Positions 8,221 to 14,988 of a DNA stretch of 19,470 bases are shown in pieces (the first letter of the stretch is position 1; the number at the start of each line of letters is the position of its first letter). A program made the position numbers and the translations under genes. The DNA is from an uncultured Ruminococcus sp. (lineage in GTDB: Bacteria; Bacillota; Clostridia; Oscillospirales; Ruminococcaceae): positions 1 to 19,470 of the forward strand of contig CAJTYV010000041.1 in NCBI GenBank assembly GCA_910584195.1. The letters run 5' to 3'. A model generated the notes under the pieces. It did not search any database, was not told the origin of the DNA, and saw nothing but the letters and a program-made list of their open reading frames with translations.

Positions 8221-8334
8221 TTATTCTTTGATTCTATCAATATCTGTCAGGCTGATGCCGGATGCCTGTAGAATTGCCTTTAAAACTAAATAATGCTTTT
8301 CTCATAGAATCTTCGGATAATTCTTGCCAACAGC
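8221..8334 (-). pseudogene. Frameshifted C-terminal remnant of an unidentified gene
   Basis: On the - strand two short open segments join into one plausible protein end if a frameshift is assumed at a TTTTAAA run near 8281-8287: QELSEDSMRKALF, then KAILQASGISLTDIDRIKE and a TAA at 8221-8223. Neither part has a start or ribosome site. It reads like the tail of a lost host gene facing lysA. The family is not recognised, and chance cannot be excluded at this length. Confidence 0.3.
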
Positions 8335-8352
8335 CCGGCATTATGGTAAGAT
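8324..8352 (+). promoter_or_regulatory. Candidate promoter for tRNA-Leu
   Basis: TTGCCA (8324-8329), a 17-bp spacer and TAAGAT (8347-8352). It would start transcription near 8359, about 50 bases before the mature tRNA 5' end, a normal precursor leader. The -10 has two mismatches. Confidence 0.4.
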
Positions 8353-8411
8353 ATAGCTTGGTTGCAGATGGCGGTTCAGGCAGGCGGCCAATGCAGCCGG
8401 GTATAATGAGA

Positions 8412-8494
8412 GCTGGTGTGTCGGAATGGCAGACGAGGCAGACTCAAAATCTGTTGTGGGCAACCACGTGTGGGTTCAAGTCCCACCACCAGCA
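8412..8494 (+). tRNA. tRNA-Leu (anticodon CAA)
   Basis: The acceptor stem GCTGGTG (8412-8418) pairs with CACCAGC (8487-8493), with discriminator A8494. The anticodon stem GCAGA/TCTGT carries loop CTCAAAA, giving anticodon CAA for UUG leucine codons. A long variable arm (GTGG, GCAA loop, CCAC) marks a class II tRNA, and the T-arm GTGGG/CCCAC has a TTCAAGT loop. The 3' CCA is not encoded (CTA follows). Base composition drops to strongly AT-rich just past the 3' end, consistent with use as an integration site. Confidence 0.95.
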
Positions 8495-8557
8495 CTATAT
8501 ATAATGCTTGAAACAATGATAAAATCGGCGTTTTTTACATTTAAATCTTTTTTAGTT

Positions 8558-8577
8558 TTGATAACTCTTGATAACTC
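8558..8577 (+). repeat. Tandem 10-bp direct repeat next to the tRNA
   Basis: TTGATAACTC occurs twice head-to-tail (8558-8567, 8568-8577), followed by a partial third unit (GATAA). It lies 64 bp downstream of tRNA-Leu, where arm-type integrase sites would be expected. That role is a guess. Confidence 0.5.
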
Positions 8578-8622
8578 GATAAAAATTACAGGAAAGGAGA
8601 AATTCTTTCGTGTGTGATTGTT

Positions 8623-8679
8623 TTTAGTAAACAGATGGTGTTATATATGTTATATATGAGTTCGATTCTCATTACTAAA
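8623..8679 (+). ncRNA. 57-nt tRNA-like structure (reduced or decayed tRNA)
   Basis: A 7-bp acceptor-like stem TTTAGTA (8623-8629) pairs with TACTAAA (8673-8679). Directly inside it is a canonical T-arm: ATGAG, 7-nt loop TTCGATT, CTCAT (8656-8672). Next to this a 5-bp hairpin (8643-8647 with 8651-8655) could replace the anticodon arm, leaving a 13-nt single strand in place of the D-arm. A T6 run follows the acceptor. It may be a decayed phage tRNA, a tRNA-like signal, or a chance terminator-like fold. Confidence 0.4.
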
Positions 8680-8689
8680 TTTTTTATTA

Positions 8690-8719
8690 TTGAATTTTTT
8701 TTCTAAATAAGTCTATAAT
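8690..8719 (+). promoter_or_regulatory. Promoter for the 48-codon DUF3006-like gene
   Basis: TTGAAT (8690-8695), an 18-bp spacer and a perfect TATAAT (8714-8719). Transcription would begin near 8726, about 43 nt before the ATG at 8769, and runs against the phage tail operon. Confidence 0.5.
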
Positions 8720-8768
8720 GTTCTTGTAATCATAAATAAAATTTTACAATATATATGGTAAATCAAAT

Positions 8769-8915
8769 ATGAAACTCACAATCTTACGAATTGAAAATAG
8801 AATAGTGAATTGCCAACTTGATGATGGTACAATCATTGATATTGCTAGGAGATGGTTTACAGAGGATATACAAGAAGGTGATGCAATAGAATTTGATATG
8901 CATGATTTTTTATAG
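8769..8915 (+). CDS. Small DUF3006-like protein
   Basis: 48 residues: begins MKLTILRIENRIVNCQLDDG and continues TIIDIARRWFTEDIQEGDAI. The pattern of a short beta strand, RIE...VxCxLDDGTIIDI, then W/F-x-ED-x-x-EGD-x-IEFD, is that of DUF3006 proteins, small one-domain proteins of unknown role. There is no signal peptide. The ribosome binding site is weak, but a good promoter lies upstream. It is the only + strand gene in the mobile part of the window and converges on the tail operon terminator, so it may be a separately expressed cargo gene. Composition matches the phage, not the host. Confidence 0.65.
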   Translation: MKLTILRIENRIVNCQLDDGTIIDIARRWFTEDIQEGDAIEFDMHDFL

Positions 8916-8952
8916 ATAAGTATGTCAAGAAAACATGCGATTTTTGTAGTGA

Positions 8953-8989
8953 GAGGTTACAGACGCTCATGAAGGTGTCTAATAGCCTC
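8953..8989 (+). other. Imperfect hairpin after the DUF3006-like gene
   Basis: GAGG (8953-8956) pairs with CCTC (8986-8989) and AGACGC (8961-8966) with GTGTCT (8975-8980, one G-U), separated by an internal loop. There is no T-run on the + strand. It could be the 3' end of the DUF3006-like transcript or part of a small RNA. A second hairpin, 9044-9050 with 9060-9066 (one G-U), lies further on. The rest of 8916-9067 shows nothing else. Confidence 0.35.
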
Positions 8990-9067
8990 AAATTTGAATC
9001 AAAGTGGTAAAAGTAATAAAGTTATCACAAATCAAGTGAAGAGCGTTATTTGAGTGCTTAATAGCGT

Positions 9068-9097
9068 AAAAAAATAGGGCTGTCTATTACACAGCCC
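9068..9097 (-). terminator. Terminator of the phage tail operon
   Basis: Perfect stem GGGCTGT/ACAGCCC (9091-9097 with 9077-9083) with a 7-nt loop. Read on the - strand it is followed by TATTTTTTT, a clear terminator 20 bp after the last fibre gene. On the + strand it is followed by ATAAAATTTTT, so it may also stop transcripts arriving from the DUF3006-like gene. Confidence 0.9.
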
Positions 9098-9116
9098 ATA
9101 AAATTTTTGCATTGGT

Positions 9117-9827
9117 TTAAAGTGGAGTCTGATCTGGAATATCTATATTTGTATAAAAATCATCATATTTCAAATTATTCTGATTATCAATATAGTAGCA
9201 TGTAAAGTCTGCTGTTGCTGGAGATTCGCCTTTGTCTAAACATTTACTAACAATTTTCCATTCGGTAATTATACCATTTTCCTCTTTTGGAGTAACAGTT
9301 ATTACCTTTACACTATATACGCTTTTCTTAAAAACATCCCATTCATCATAGTAAGTTACACCATTATTACAATGGTTTGCCCCGTATACTAAAATTGGTA
9401 GACAATTACCGTTTAGATCATAAATGCAATCTTTTCCGGGTTTGGAACTCATGCTAAATTTTTTTAATTTGCCAAACAATCCGATAACATTACTAAAAGG
9501 GATTACTGTATCTGCACCATCCTTCTTCCATCCTAAATTACCGTCTTCATCAATAACTAATTGAATACGATCATTAATAATACCATCATTTAAATCAGAT
9601 TTTATTTTACTTGTCAGAAAAGAGCTTGCGGATATATCTGGACTATTAACTTGGAATGAAGATGTTATCCCATTGATATTTCCTACTTTTTGCTCCGCAG
9701 TTTTGCCATCGTCAAATTCCACATCAGATGCCTTTGTCCACCAAGATATTCTTTGCCATAGTTTGGCACTCTTATCTATTAATCTTCTAAAAATTCTTCC
9801 TGTTACAACTATTTCATTAATTGCCAT
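9117..9827 (-). CDS. Phage tail fibre-like protein, last gene of the operon
   Basis: 236 residues. The N-terminus contains WWTKASDVEFDDGKTAEQKV, a segment common near the start of phage tail fibre and baseplate-attached proteins. The rest has no recognised domain; a middle part (residues about 85-115, DGNLGWKKDGADTVIPF) is also fibre-like, and the last about 110 residues are probably a beta-rich receptor-facing domain. The ATG is preceded by a strong AGGAGG, but about 15 bases upstream, further than usual; no better start was seen. It follows the 139-residue protein by 25 bp and ends just before the operon terminator, where a lysis cassette would normally begin. Confidence 0.7.
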   Translation of the reverse strand: MAINEIVVTGRIFRRLIDKSAKLWQRISWWTKASDVEFDDGKTAEQKVGNINGITSSFQVNSPDISASSFLTSKIKSDLNDGIINDRIQLVIDEDGNLGWKKDGADTVIPFSNVIGLFGKLKKFSMSSKPGKDCIYDLNGNCLPILVYGANHCNNGVTYYDEWDVFKKSVYSVKVITVTPKEENGIITEWKIVSKCLDKGESPATADFTCYYIDNQNNLKYDDFYTNIDIPDQTPL

Positions 9828-9852
9828 TATTTTATTAAATATCCTCCTAATT

Positions 9853-10272
9853 CTATATCCAAAACATACCTTCCTCTAAATCTGGTTCCTCCATTTTCTC
9901 ATTTGAGAGTTTTCCGTATGTATATTGAGCCATCTGTTCATGACTCATTTCTGATAAATCATCATGTGAAAATGGTTTTTGATTGTTAGTATCATCTGCA
10001 TCCCAATAGAAAAAATATCTTTTCTTGGGTGGTTTTTGAAGAAGATATGCTTGCAGATTATAAATACGATTTTCAAGTGCATTAAAAAAATCAGCAAAAT
10101 AGCCATAAATGCCATCCTGCTGATTAATAAATTGATTAGCTTCAGAATATTTACCCTGTGCAATCAGATTATTATATTGGTTGATGATATCTATATTTTC
10201 TAAGTTGTTATCTTGAAAGAAAAACATTTTATCAATTCCATCAGGATAATAAGAAGTTGTATTACATAACAT
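9853..10272 (-). CDS. Small phage tail-region protein, paralogue of its upstream neighbour
   Basis: 139 residues, no recognised family. Residues 28-90 resemble the 108-residue protein encoded just upstream: II-Q-N-L, G, A, I, E-x-x-IYN-x-Q-x-Y in the same order. Residues 101-122 (FSHDDLSEMSHEQMAQY, then TYGKL) closely match the extreme C-terminus of the hub-like protein at 12289-14058. It ends EEPDLEEGMFWI, an acidic tail with a terminal aromatic. The ATG overlaps nothing; TAGGAG lies nine bases upstream, inside the end of the preceding gene. A tail assembly or fibre-associated role is inferred from position only. Confidence 0.7.
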   Translation of the reverse strand: MLCNTTSYYPDGIDKMFFFQDNNLENIDIINQYNNLIAQGKYSEANQFINQQDGIYGYFADFFNALENRIYNLQAYLLQKPPKKRYFFYWDADDTNNQKPFSHDDLSEMSHEQMAQYTYGKLSNEKMEEPDLEEGMFWI

Positions 10273-10276
10273 TAGA

Positions 10277-10603
10277 TCACACTCCTAGCCATACATCCTC
10301 CTCTTCACAGTAATCTGGTTCTTCATCCTCAAAGAATACAGATTGCTGTTGTTGTTTTGCATATTTTTGGGTATTATATATTTCTTCTTCATGTGTTCTT
10401 ATTGTTACAGCATCAATAATATATTGTTGCAAAATATCCTTGTTATTTTCAATAATACGAGCAGCCTGATTATGTAGTCCATTTGATCTGAGTTCATTTA
10501 TTTGATCAATAATAGATGCTACGTTATCATCTACATTTTTGAAATTGTGAAGTGTTATTAGTTTGTGTGGGAAATTAGAAAATTCTGTTTCGTATTGTGC
10601 CAT
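10277..10603 (-). CDS. Small phage tail-region protein, paralogue of its downstream neighbour
   Basis: 108 residues, no recognised family. It has an N-terminal part (FPHKLITLHNFKNVDD), a helical middle (residues about 28-85), a glutamine run, and an acidic end EDEEPDYCEEEDVWLGV. The helical middle matches the next protein in spacing of key residues, suggesting gene duplication. The AAAGGA site is about 14 bases before the ATG, an unusually long spacer. It lies 34 bp after the leucine-rich-repeat protein gene. Role unknown. Confidence 0.7.
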   Translation of the reverse strand: MAQYETEFSNFPHKLITLHNFKNVDDNVASIIDQINELRSNGLHNQAARIIENNKDILQQYIIDAVTIRTHEEEIYNTQKYAKQQQQSVFFEDEEPDYCEEEDVWLGV

Positions 10604-10637
10604 TATTTACAATTTATCCTTTTCTTATTATTGTTAG

Positions 10638-11711
10638 TTATTGATATGTAACATTAGATGTACCACAACCGATAAACATACTATGTGTTTCATTTTGCAA
10701 TGTCCAGTATCCAGTAGTAACATAAATTGTAGTAAGGTTTGGAGAAAATGCAAACATATTATATTCTCCTCCTATTTCAGGATCGCTATTATCACAACTG
10801 TTAGTCATCCATCCTGTCAGATCAAGCGTAGTAAGAGAATCACAGTGCATAAACATATAGGAGAAATTTACTACAGAACGAGTATTCATTGTGAAACCGC
10901 TAAATTTAATGGAAGATAATTTTTTACAATAACTAAACATGTTGCCCATCATATACAGCTTGAGCGATGTACGCCAGCCAGATAAATCTAAGGTGGTTAA
11001 AAATTCACAAGAATAAAACATACCACTCATATTAGTTACATTACTTACATCAAAATTATTCAATCCTATTATTGATGTTGCGTAGTTGCCCATGAACATA
11101 TTTTCCATATCAGTAACATTAGATGTATTTAATCCTGATACATCAAGAGACTGACAGGACATATATAAGAACATATTACTCATATCAGTAACATTACTAG
11201 TATCTAAATTTTCAAGTCCAACAATTTTCCCAGTGCGTCTATATCCATAATAATAAAACATATAGCTTGTACAGGTTAAATTACTAGTATCTATACCCTC
11301 TTTAAAAATTATTGTGCTATCATCTTGGTCATTAACATACGAAAACATGTAAGATTTTTTTGTAGTCCCATTTTCACCATAGTTAGCTAGTTGTGTTTTA
11401 TAAATCTTTCCATTTACGTTATAATGGCTGTATACAGTAATAATTCGATTTGATTCATATAATTTATCTGCATAATAATTTAATGTAACAGTGCGAGTAT
11501 TATCATTTAACGTATAGTCCCAATAATTTATCTCGTTAATTGGAGCAATTTTTTCTGGATCAACTTCTATATCGCTAGATGACTTCTTTTGATATACCTT
11601 TGCAGGCACTCCGGCTTTATTAGTAAATACTGATTCTATTCTTTTCTTTTGCCCATTGACATTAATAAAGATATCCTTTATTTTTTTTTGATTATCAATA
11701 TAAATAGCCAT
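10638..11711 (-). CDS. BspA-type leucine-rich-repeat (DUF285) tail-associated protein
   Basis: 357 residues. The N-terminus (1-60) has a phage appendage-like start MAIYIDNQKKIKDIFINVNG. From about residue 130 it carries repeats of about 23-25 residues with the DUF285/BspA signature, for example NLDTSNVTDMSNMF, LNTSNVTDMENMF, FDVSNVTNMSGMF and LTTLDLSGW. In bacteria such repeats form surface adhesins. In a phage tail operon the natural reading is a receptor-binding or carbohydrate-adhering appendage. There is no signal peptide or sorting signal, against a host surface protein. GAGGAG in the stop region of the preceding gene supplies the ribosome site. Confidence 0.85.
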   Translation of the reverse strand: MAIYIDNQKKIKDIFINVNGQKKRIESVFTNKAGVPAKVYQKKSSSDIEVDPEKIAPINEINYWDYTLNDNTRTVTLNYYADKLYESNRIITVYSHYNVNGKIYKTQLANYGENGTTKKSYMFSYVNDQDDSTIIFKEGIDTSNLTCTSYMFYYYGYRRTGKIVGLENLDTSNVTDMSNMFLYMSCQSLDVSGLNTSNVTDMENMFMGNYATSIIGLNNFDVSNVTNMSGMFYSCEFLTTLDLSGWRTSLKLYMMGNMFSYCKKLSSIKFSGFTMNTRSVVNFSYMFMHCDSLTTLDLTGWMTNSCDNSDPEIGGEYNMFAFSPNLTTIYVTTGYWTLQNETHSMFIGCGTSNVTYQ

Positions 11712-11717
11712 AATCCC

Positions 11718-12227
11718 TTACTCCTCATATACCATAACAATTTCTCCTTGGGCAACGGTAGTTGGTTCTGTTGTAGAATATGTGATTGTTTTCATATTTC
11801 CGTGAGTATGATTTTCTGTTGCAGCACCAATAGTTTCTGGGGTTATGTTTTCTCCTGTATTTAATTGTGACCCATTGAACAATAAATTCCCTGTTTCGTC
11901 TTCTGCTATCTTATCCAAAACAGATTTATTATTATGAATATGGATATTATTTACATGTTCAGAAACACTTTCTAATGTATCATTCAATACTTCTTCAGCA
12001 TTGGTTGCGCGAGAAATCTCACTATTTAAAATTTGTTGTATATCGTTTTCTCTTTCTGTTGCTCTGGTAACTTCTGCGGTAAGAGACTCATCTTGACTCT
12101 GGTTTTTTAAATTCAATTTATTTATTTCAGAATCAATTACCATGTTATTTTTATTGAATACGCCAATATCATAGTGTTCTGGCGTTAGGGGCAATTCTAA
12201 ATTTATATTAGGACTAAAATTTGCCAT
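11718..12227 (-). CDS. Coiled-coil phage tail fibre-like protein
   Basis: 169 residues. It begins MANFSPNINLELPLTPEHYD, a common start for short phage fibres. Residues about 35-100 form a coiled coil of the EVTRATERENDIQQIL / SEISRATNAEEVLN type seen in trimeric fibres. It continues NNIHIHNN, LLFNGSQL and ENHTHGNM, histidine-bearing motifs typical of fibre shafts. AAGGAG sits eight bases before the ATG. A hairpin with a short T-run precedes the gene, so it may lie on an attenuated part of the transcript. Confidence 0.8.
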   Translation of the reverse strand: MANFSPNINLELPLTPEHYDIGVFNKNNMVIDSEINKLNLKNQSQDESLTAEVTRATERENDIQQILNSEISRATNAEEVLNDTLESVSEHVNNIHIHNNKSVLDKIAEDETGNLLFNGSQLNTGENITPETIGAATENHTHGNMKTITYSTTEPTTVAQGEIVMVYEE

Positions 12228-12248
12228 ATTTATGACTCCTTCCGATAT

Positions 12249-12281
12249 AAAAGGCTACACTCATAATTTCTGAATGTAACC
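12249..12281 (-). terminator. Terminator-like hairpin inside the tail operon
   Basis: On the - strand GGTTACATTC (12281-12272) pairs fully with GAGTGTAGCC (12262-12253), two G-U pairs included, and is followed by TTTTATATC. It lies 7 bp after the hub-like gene and upstream of the coiled-coil fibre. It may partly terminate transcription and lower expression of the fibre genes downstream. Confidence 0.6.
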
Positions 12282-12288
12282 CTTATAT

Positions 12289-14058
12289 TTATAATTTTTG
12301 ACCATGGGTAACACGAGCAAGTTCTTCATGTGTATATTTACTAAGGACACCATGACTAAATGATTTCAAAACTTTATTTGTACCAATTTCTTTAAGAATA
12401 TTTTCATAAAGGGGATAAAATCTGTACATTGTGATGGTTGTAGTGAATCCAGAAAAATCGTGAGAAATAGAAGAAATGATATATTGATGTTCTACATCGG
12501 AGTCACTACGTTTATATGACACCTTCTTGTTGACATCCAGAAATGGTAGAAGAGCAGTAGTAATAGTTATATTATCAGTTAATCTGCAATTTTTCCAATT
12601 TTCCCACTTAGCTCTATCTGCAGCTAGATCATTAGAAGTGATATTTTCAAATTCACCACTAACTTTTACATCAAGTATCTCACCAAGCTTTTCAACGACA
12701 AATGGAGAATCTACAATTATGGTCATATCTACACGTTCACAATTATAGAACTTCTGAAAATATTCTTTTGAGTATAATTCATATTCTTCACCATCAGAAC
12801 TGGTTACAAATTTTCCACTTTTTTTCCCATTCGTTAGAACATTTATAGCATGTACCTGCCATTGTCCAAGAAGATATGCTTTTACTTCATCTTGTTCGTC
12901 TACGCGCTTTTTCTTTATCTTAAAAGCATAAACTTCATTTTGTTTTAGTTCATTAGCTTTAATTGGTTCTTCATTTGCTTCATTTAAAATAGGAATTATT
13001 TCATATTCATTTATTCTTAATTTTGCACCTTCTTGATTTATTGATGGGATCTTTAAAGCAATTGTGTCGCCGTTAAAATATCCTTCCTCATATTCTTCTA
13101 TAGTAACAGAGTAGATGTTGTCTGAAAATGTGCATTCTTCATTATAGAAATCTGTTTCAATGACTTGTCCCCATACTTCACAAATATTCCTTACAGTTGT
13201 CATATCTACGGATGTGTTTTCAGAGATTAGTACACGCCGCAAAAAACTATTGTCTACATAAATATCGTCCTCATAACACATTGGTTTTAACTGACATACA
13301 AATGTGTTTTCCTCCATAGAAAAAAACATTTCATAATTTGGATATAAATCGCGAAAAGTTGTTAAAATAGAAAGGACGCTACACCCTGCCGAAAATTCCT
13401 GATCATAAGGAATAGCGTTCCAAGTTGGATTTTTCTCACGATATGACTCCCATAATTCATTATATTCTGGCAATGCTTTATATTCACCAATATCATCAAT
13501 TCTATGATTTGTTATCCGTGCTAGTTTTTCAAGAATCTCAATTACAGCGTTTCGAATAATATTATGCTCGATAACTTCACCAGTTTCTTTGTTTTCTTTA
13601 TATGCTGGAAAGCTGATAATCAACGAACCTAACTGACCATTTTTTGTACCATCCAATTTCTTCATAAAATCAGCACAGTTAATTGTAAGATTATCTGTAG
13701 TAGCATCATATGTTCCAGATGTATCTGTATACACATAACAACCAAGAGGATAATATTTATAATCTCTTATTCTTGGATTATATAAACCAATAGATATTTG
13801 AATATCCTTGTTTAACCATAAAATACTATTTTCTGTAAGTTTAACTTTCCCCTTCAAAGTAGGCTGCACTGTAAAATTGGCAGTACGTCTCACATCAGAT
13901 TCGCCATTAATCGACATACTACCACCTTGCAAACCCCATTCAATCGAGCCAATAATCTTTTTTTTCTTATCTAATATGTCAGTTTTCAACTTTAAACATG
14001 GATTTGCTGAATGTTGGAGAACTATCATCAAATCTTCTTGTGTAACTAAATCAGCCAT
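12289..14058 (-). CDS. Phage tail hub/baseplate-like protein (DUF5048-type)
   Basis: 589 residues, the largest tail protein here. The N-terminal segment GSMSINGESDVRRTANFTV (about residues 45-63) is typical of tail proteins in Clostridia phages that begin with a ring-forming beta domain, and the overall layout suggests the DUF5048 group; the assignment is from memory of the family, not a search. The C-terminus ends in helical repeats FSHGVLSKYTHEELARV and THGQKL, shared with the 139-residue protein at 9853-10272. Its start overlaps the stop of the preceding gene by one base (TAATG), implying coupled translation. It probably sits at the tail tip beneath the fibres. Confidence 0.7.
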   Translation of the reverse strand: MADLVTQEDLMIVLQHSANPCLKLKTDILDKKKKIIGSIEWGLQGGSMSINGESDVRRTANFTVQPTLKGKVKLTENSILWLNKDIQISIGLYNPRIRDYKYYPLGCYVYTDTSGTYDATTDNLTINCADFMKKLDGTKNGQLGSLIISFPAYKENKETGEVIEHNIIRNAVIEILEKLARITNHRIDDIGEYKALPEYNELWESYREKNPTWNAIPYDQEFSAGCSVLSILTTFRDLYPNYEMFFSMEENTFVCQLKPMCYEDDIYVDNSFLRRVLISENTSVDMTTVRNICEVWGQVIETDFYNEECTFSDNIYSVTIEEYEEGYFNGDTIALKIPSINQEGAKLRINEYEIIPILNEANEEPIKANELKQNEVYAFKIKKKRVDEQDEVKAYLLGQWQVHAINVLTNGKKSGKFVTSSDGEEYELYSKEYFQKFYNCERVDMTIIVDSPFVVEKLGEILDVKVSGEFENITSNDLAADRAKWENWKNCRLTDNITITTALLPFLDVNKKVSYKRSDSDVEHQYIISSISHDFSGFTTTITMYRFYPLYENILKEIGTNKVLKSFSHGVLSKYTHEELARVTHGQKL

Positions 14059-14984
14059 TAGTTATTCCACCATTCAGGTTCTACTTTTGAAAATCCTAAA
14101 TAATACAAATCTTCTTCTGAGTCTACGTCTCCAATCTCGACCCAAGACCATGTTATCTCACGATCATTATATTGTTGATTTGCCGTATCAGTAGGATTAG
14201 GAGTAACATGAATAAGCCATAATCGACCATCTGGCAGTTTGAGAATCTTTGGAATGCTGTCACAGATAAAGTCCATGAATTCTCTTTGATATTTGATACG
14301 CCAATAATCTTGTTCACTGCCATATCCAAATTCACATGAATCTTCATCTAGTGGGACAAACGATCCTTTGCAATTACCAGTATCATAATTAGCGATTGTA
14401 TTTCTTACAAAAATAGGATATTTTCTGTCTAGCAACTCAACATTTGATGATGGTATATTGCGTGTTGTGTCACAATACCCGTCTGTGATTTCTGTACCCC
14501 AAACTATTTCGTCTTCAATGATAAACATTTTACTGAATTTTGACGTTACAGAAGTTATAGAATATGTACCTTCGCAACCATAGAATATAGGAACAATAGC
14601 ATATTCAACAGGTTGTCCAGAAGCTATAAAATAATCAGGATAGTTTATTTTAAAATCTTTTAACTCATGCACAGGTTTTACAAGTAAGGTTTTCCATTTG
14701 AAATTGCCCTCCGTTCTACTTTTTAGTACAAGATGTGAAGTGGTTTCCATACTCCAATCTACATTACCAGCATGGGTATTATTATTGAATTTAGCCCACA
14801 ATATCGTATTGAAGTCCCAACGCATTTCATAATCGGGAGATAATTCAAACTCTGTATCCTTTGTAATATATAAATCATCATATATCCCATTCTTTAGCTC
14901 AACATAATTGATATTTTCTATGCCAGTTGGTGTAAGAGCACATGCCAATTCACCACCGACAAAATTACATCCGCACATAAACAT
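14058..14984 (-). CDS. Minor tail protein, unknown family
   Basis: 308 residues from the ATG at 14984, chosen because GGAGGTGG lies seven bases upstream; the open frame extends to a TTG that overlaps that site. It starts MFMCGCNFVGGELACALTPT with an unusual cysteine cluster, then a beta-rich body containing WDFNTILWAKFNNNTH and a second part YPIFVRNTIANYDTG, and ends KVEPEWWNN. No domain is recognised. Position between an Fn3-like tail protein and the hub-like protein, with a 4-bp gap and a 1-bp overlap, points to a structural tail role. Confidence 0.75.
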   Translation of the reverse strand: MFMCGCNFVGGELACALTPTGIENINYVELKNGIYDDLYITKDTEFELSPDYEMRWDFNTILWAKFNNNTHAGNVDWSMETTSHLVLKSRTEGNFKWKTLLVKPVHELKDFKINYPDYFIASGQPVEYAIVPIFYGCEGTYSITSVTSKFSKMFIIEDEIVWGTEITDGYCDTTRNIPSSNVELLDRKYPIFVRNTIANYDTGNCKGSFVPLDEDSCEFGYGSEQDYWRIKYQREFMDFICDSIPKILKLPDGRLWLIHVTPNPTDTANQQYNDREITWSWVEIGDVDSEEDLYYLGFSKVEPEWWNN

Positions 14985-14988
14985 GCGC

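Noticed and set aside
8402..8407. Perfect TATAAT just before tRNA-Leu as its promoter
   Set aside because: A start 6-7 bases downstream would fall inside the mature tRNA, and no -35 box lies at the right distance.
8262..8504. 80-codon frame running through the tRNA
   Set aside because: It overlaps the whole tRNA-Leu, has no ribosome site and its translation has no protein-like features.
8594..8627. AAGGAG followed by a five-codon GTG frame as a leader peptide
   Set aside because: Too short to support, with no attenuator or downstream gene in the right place.
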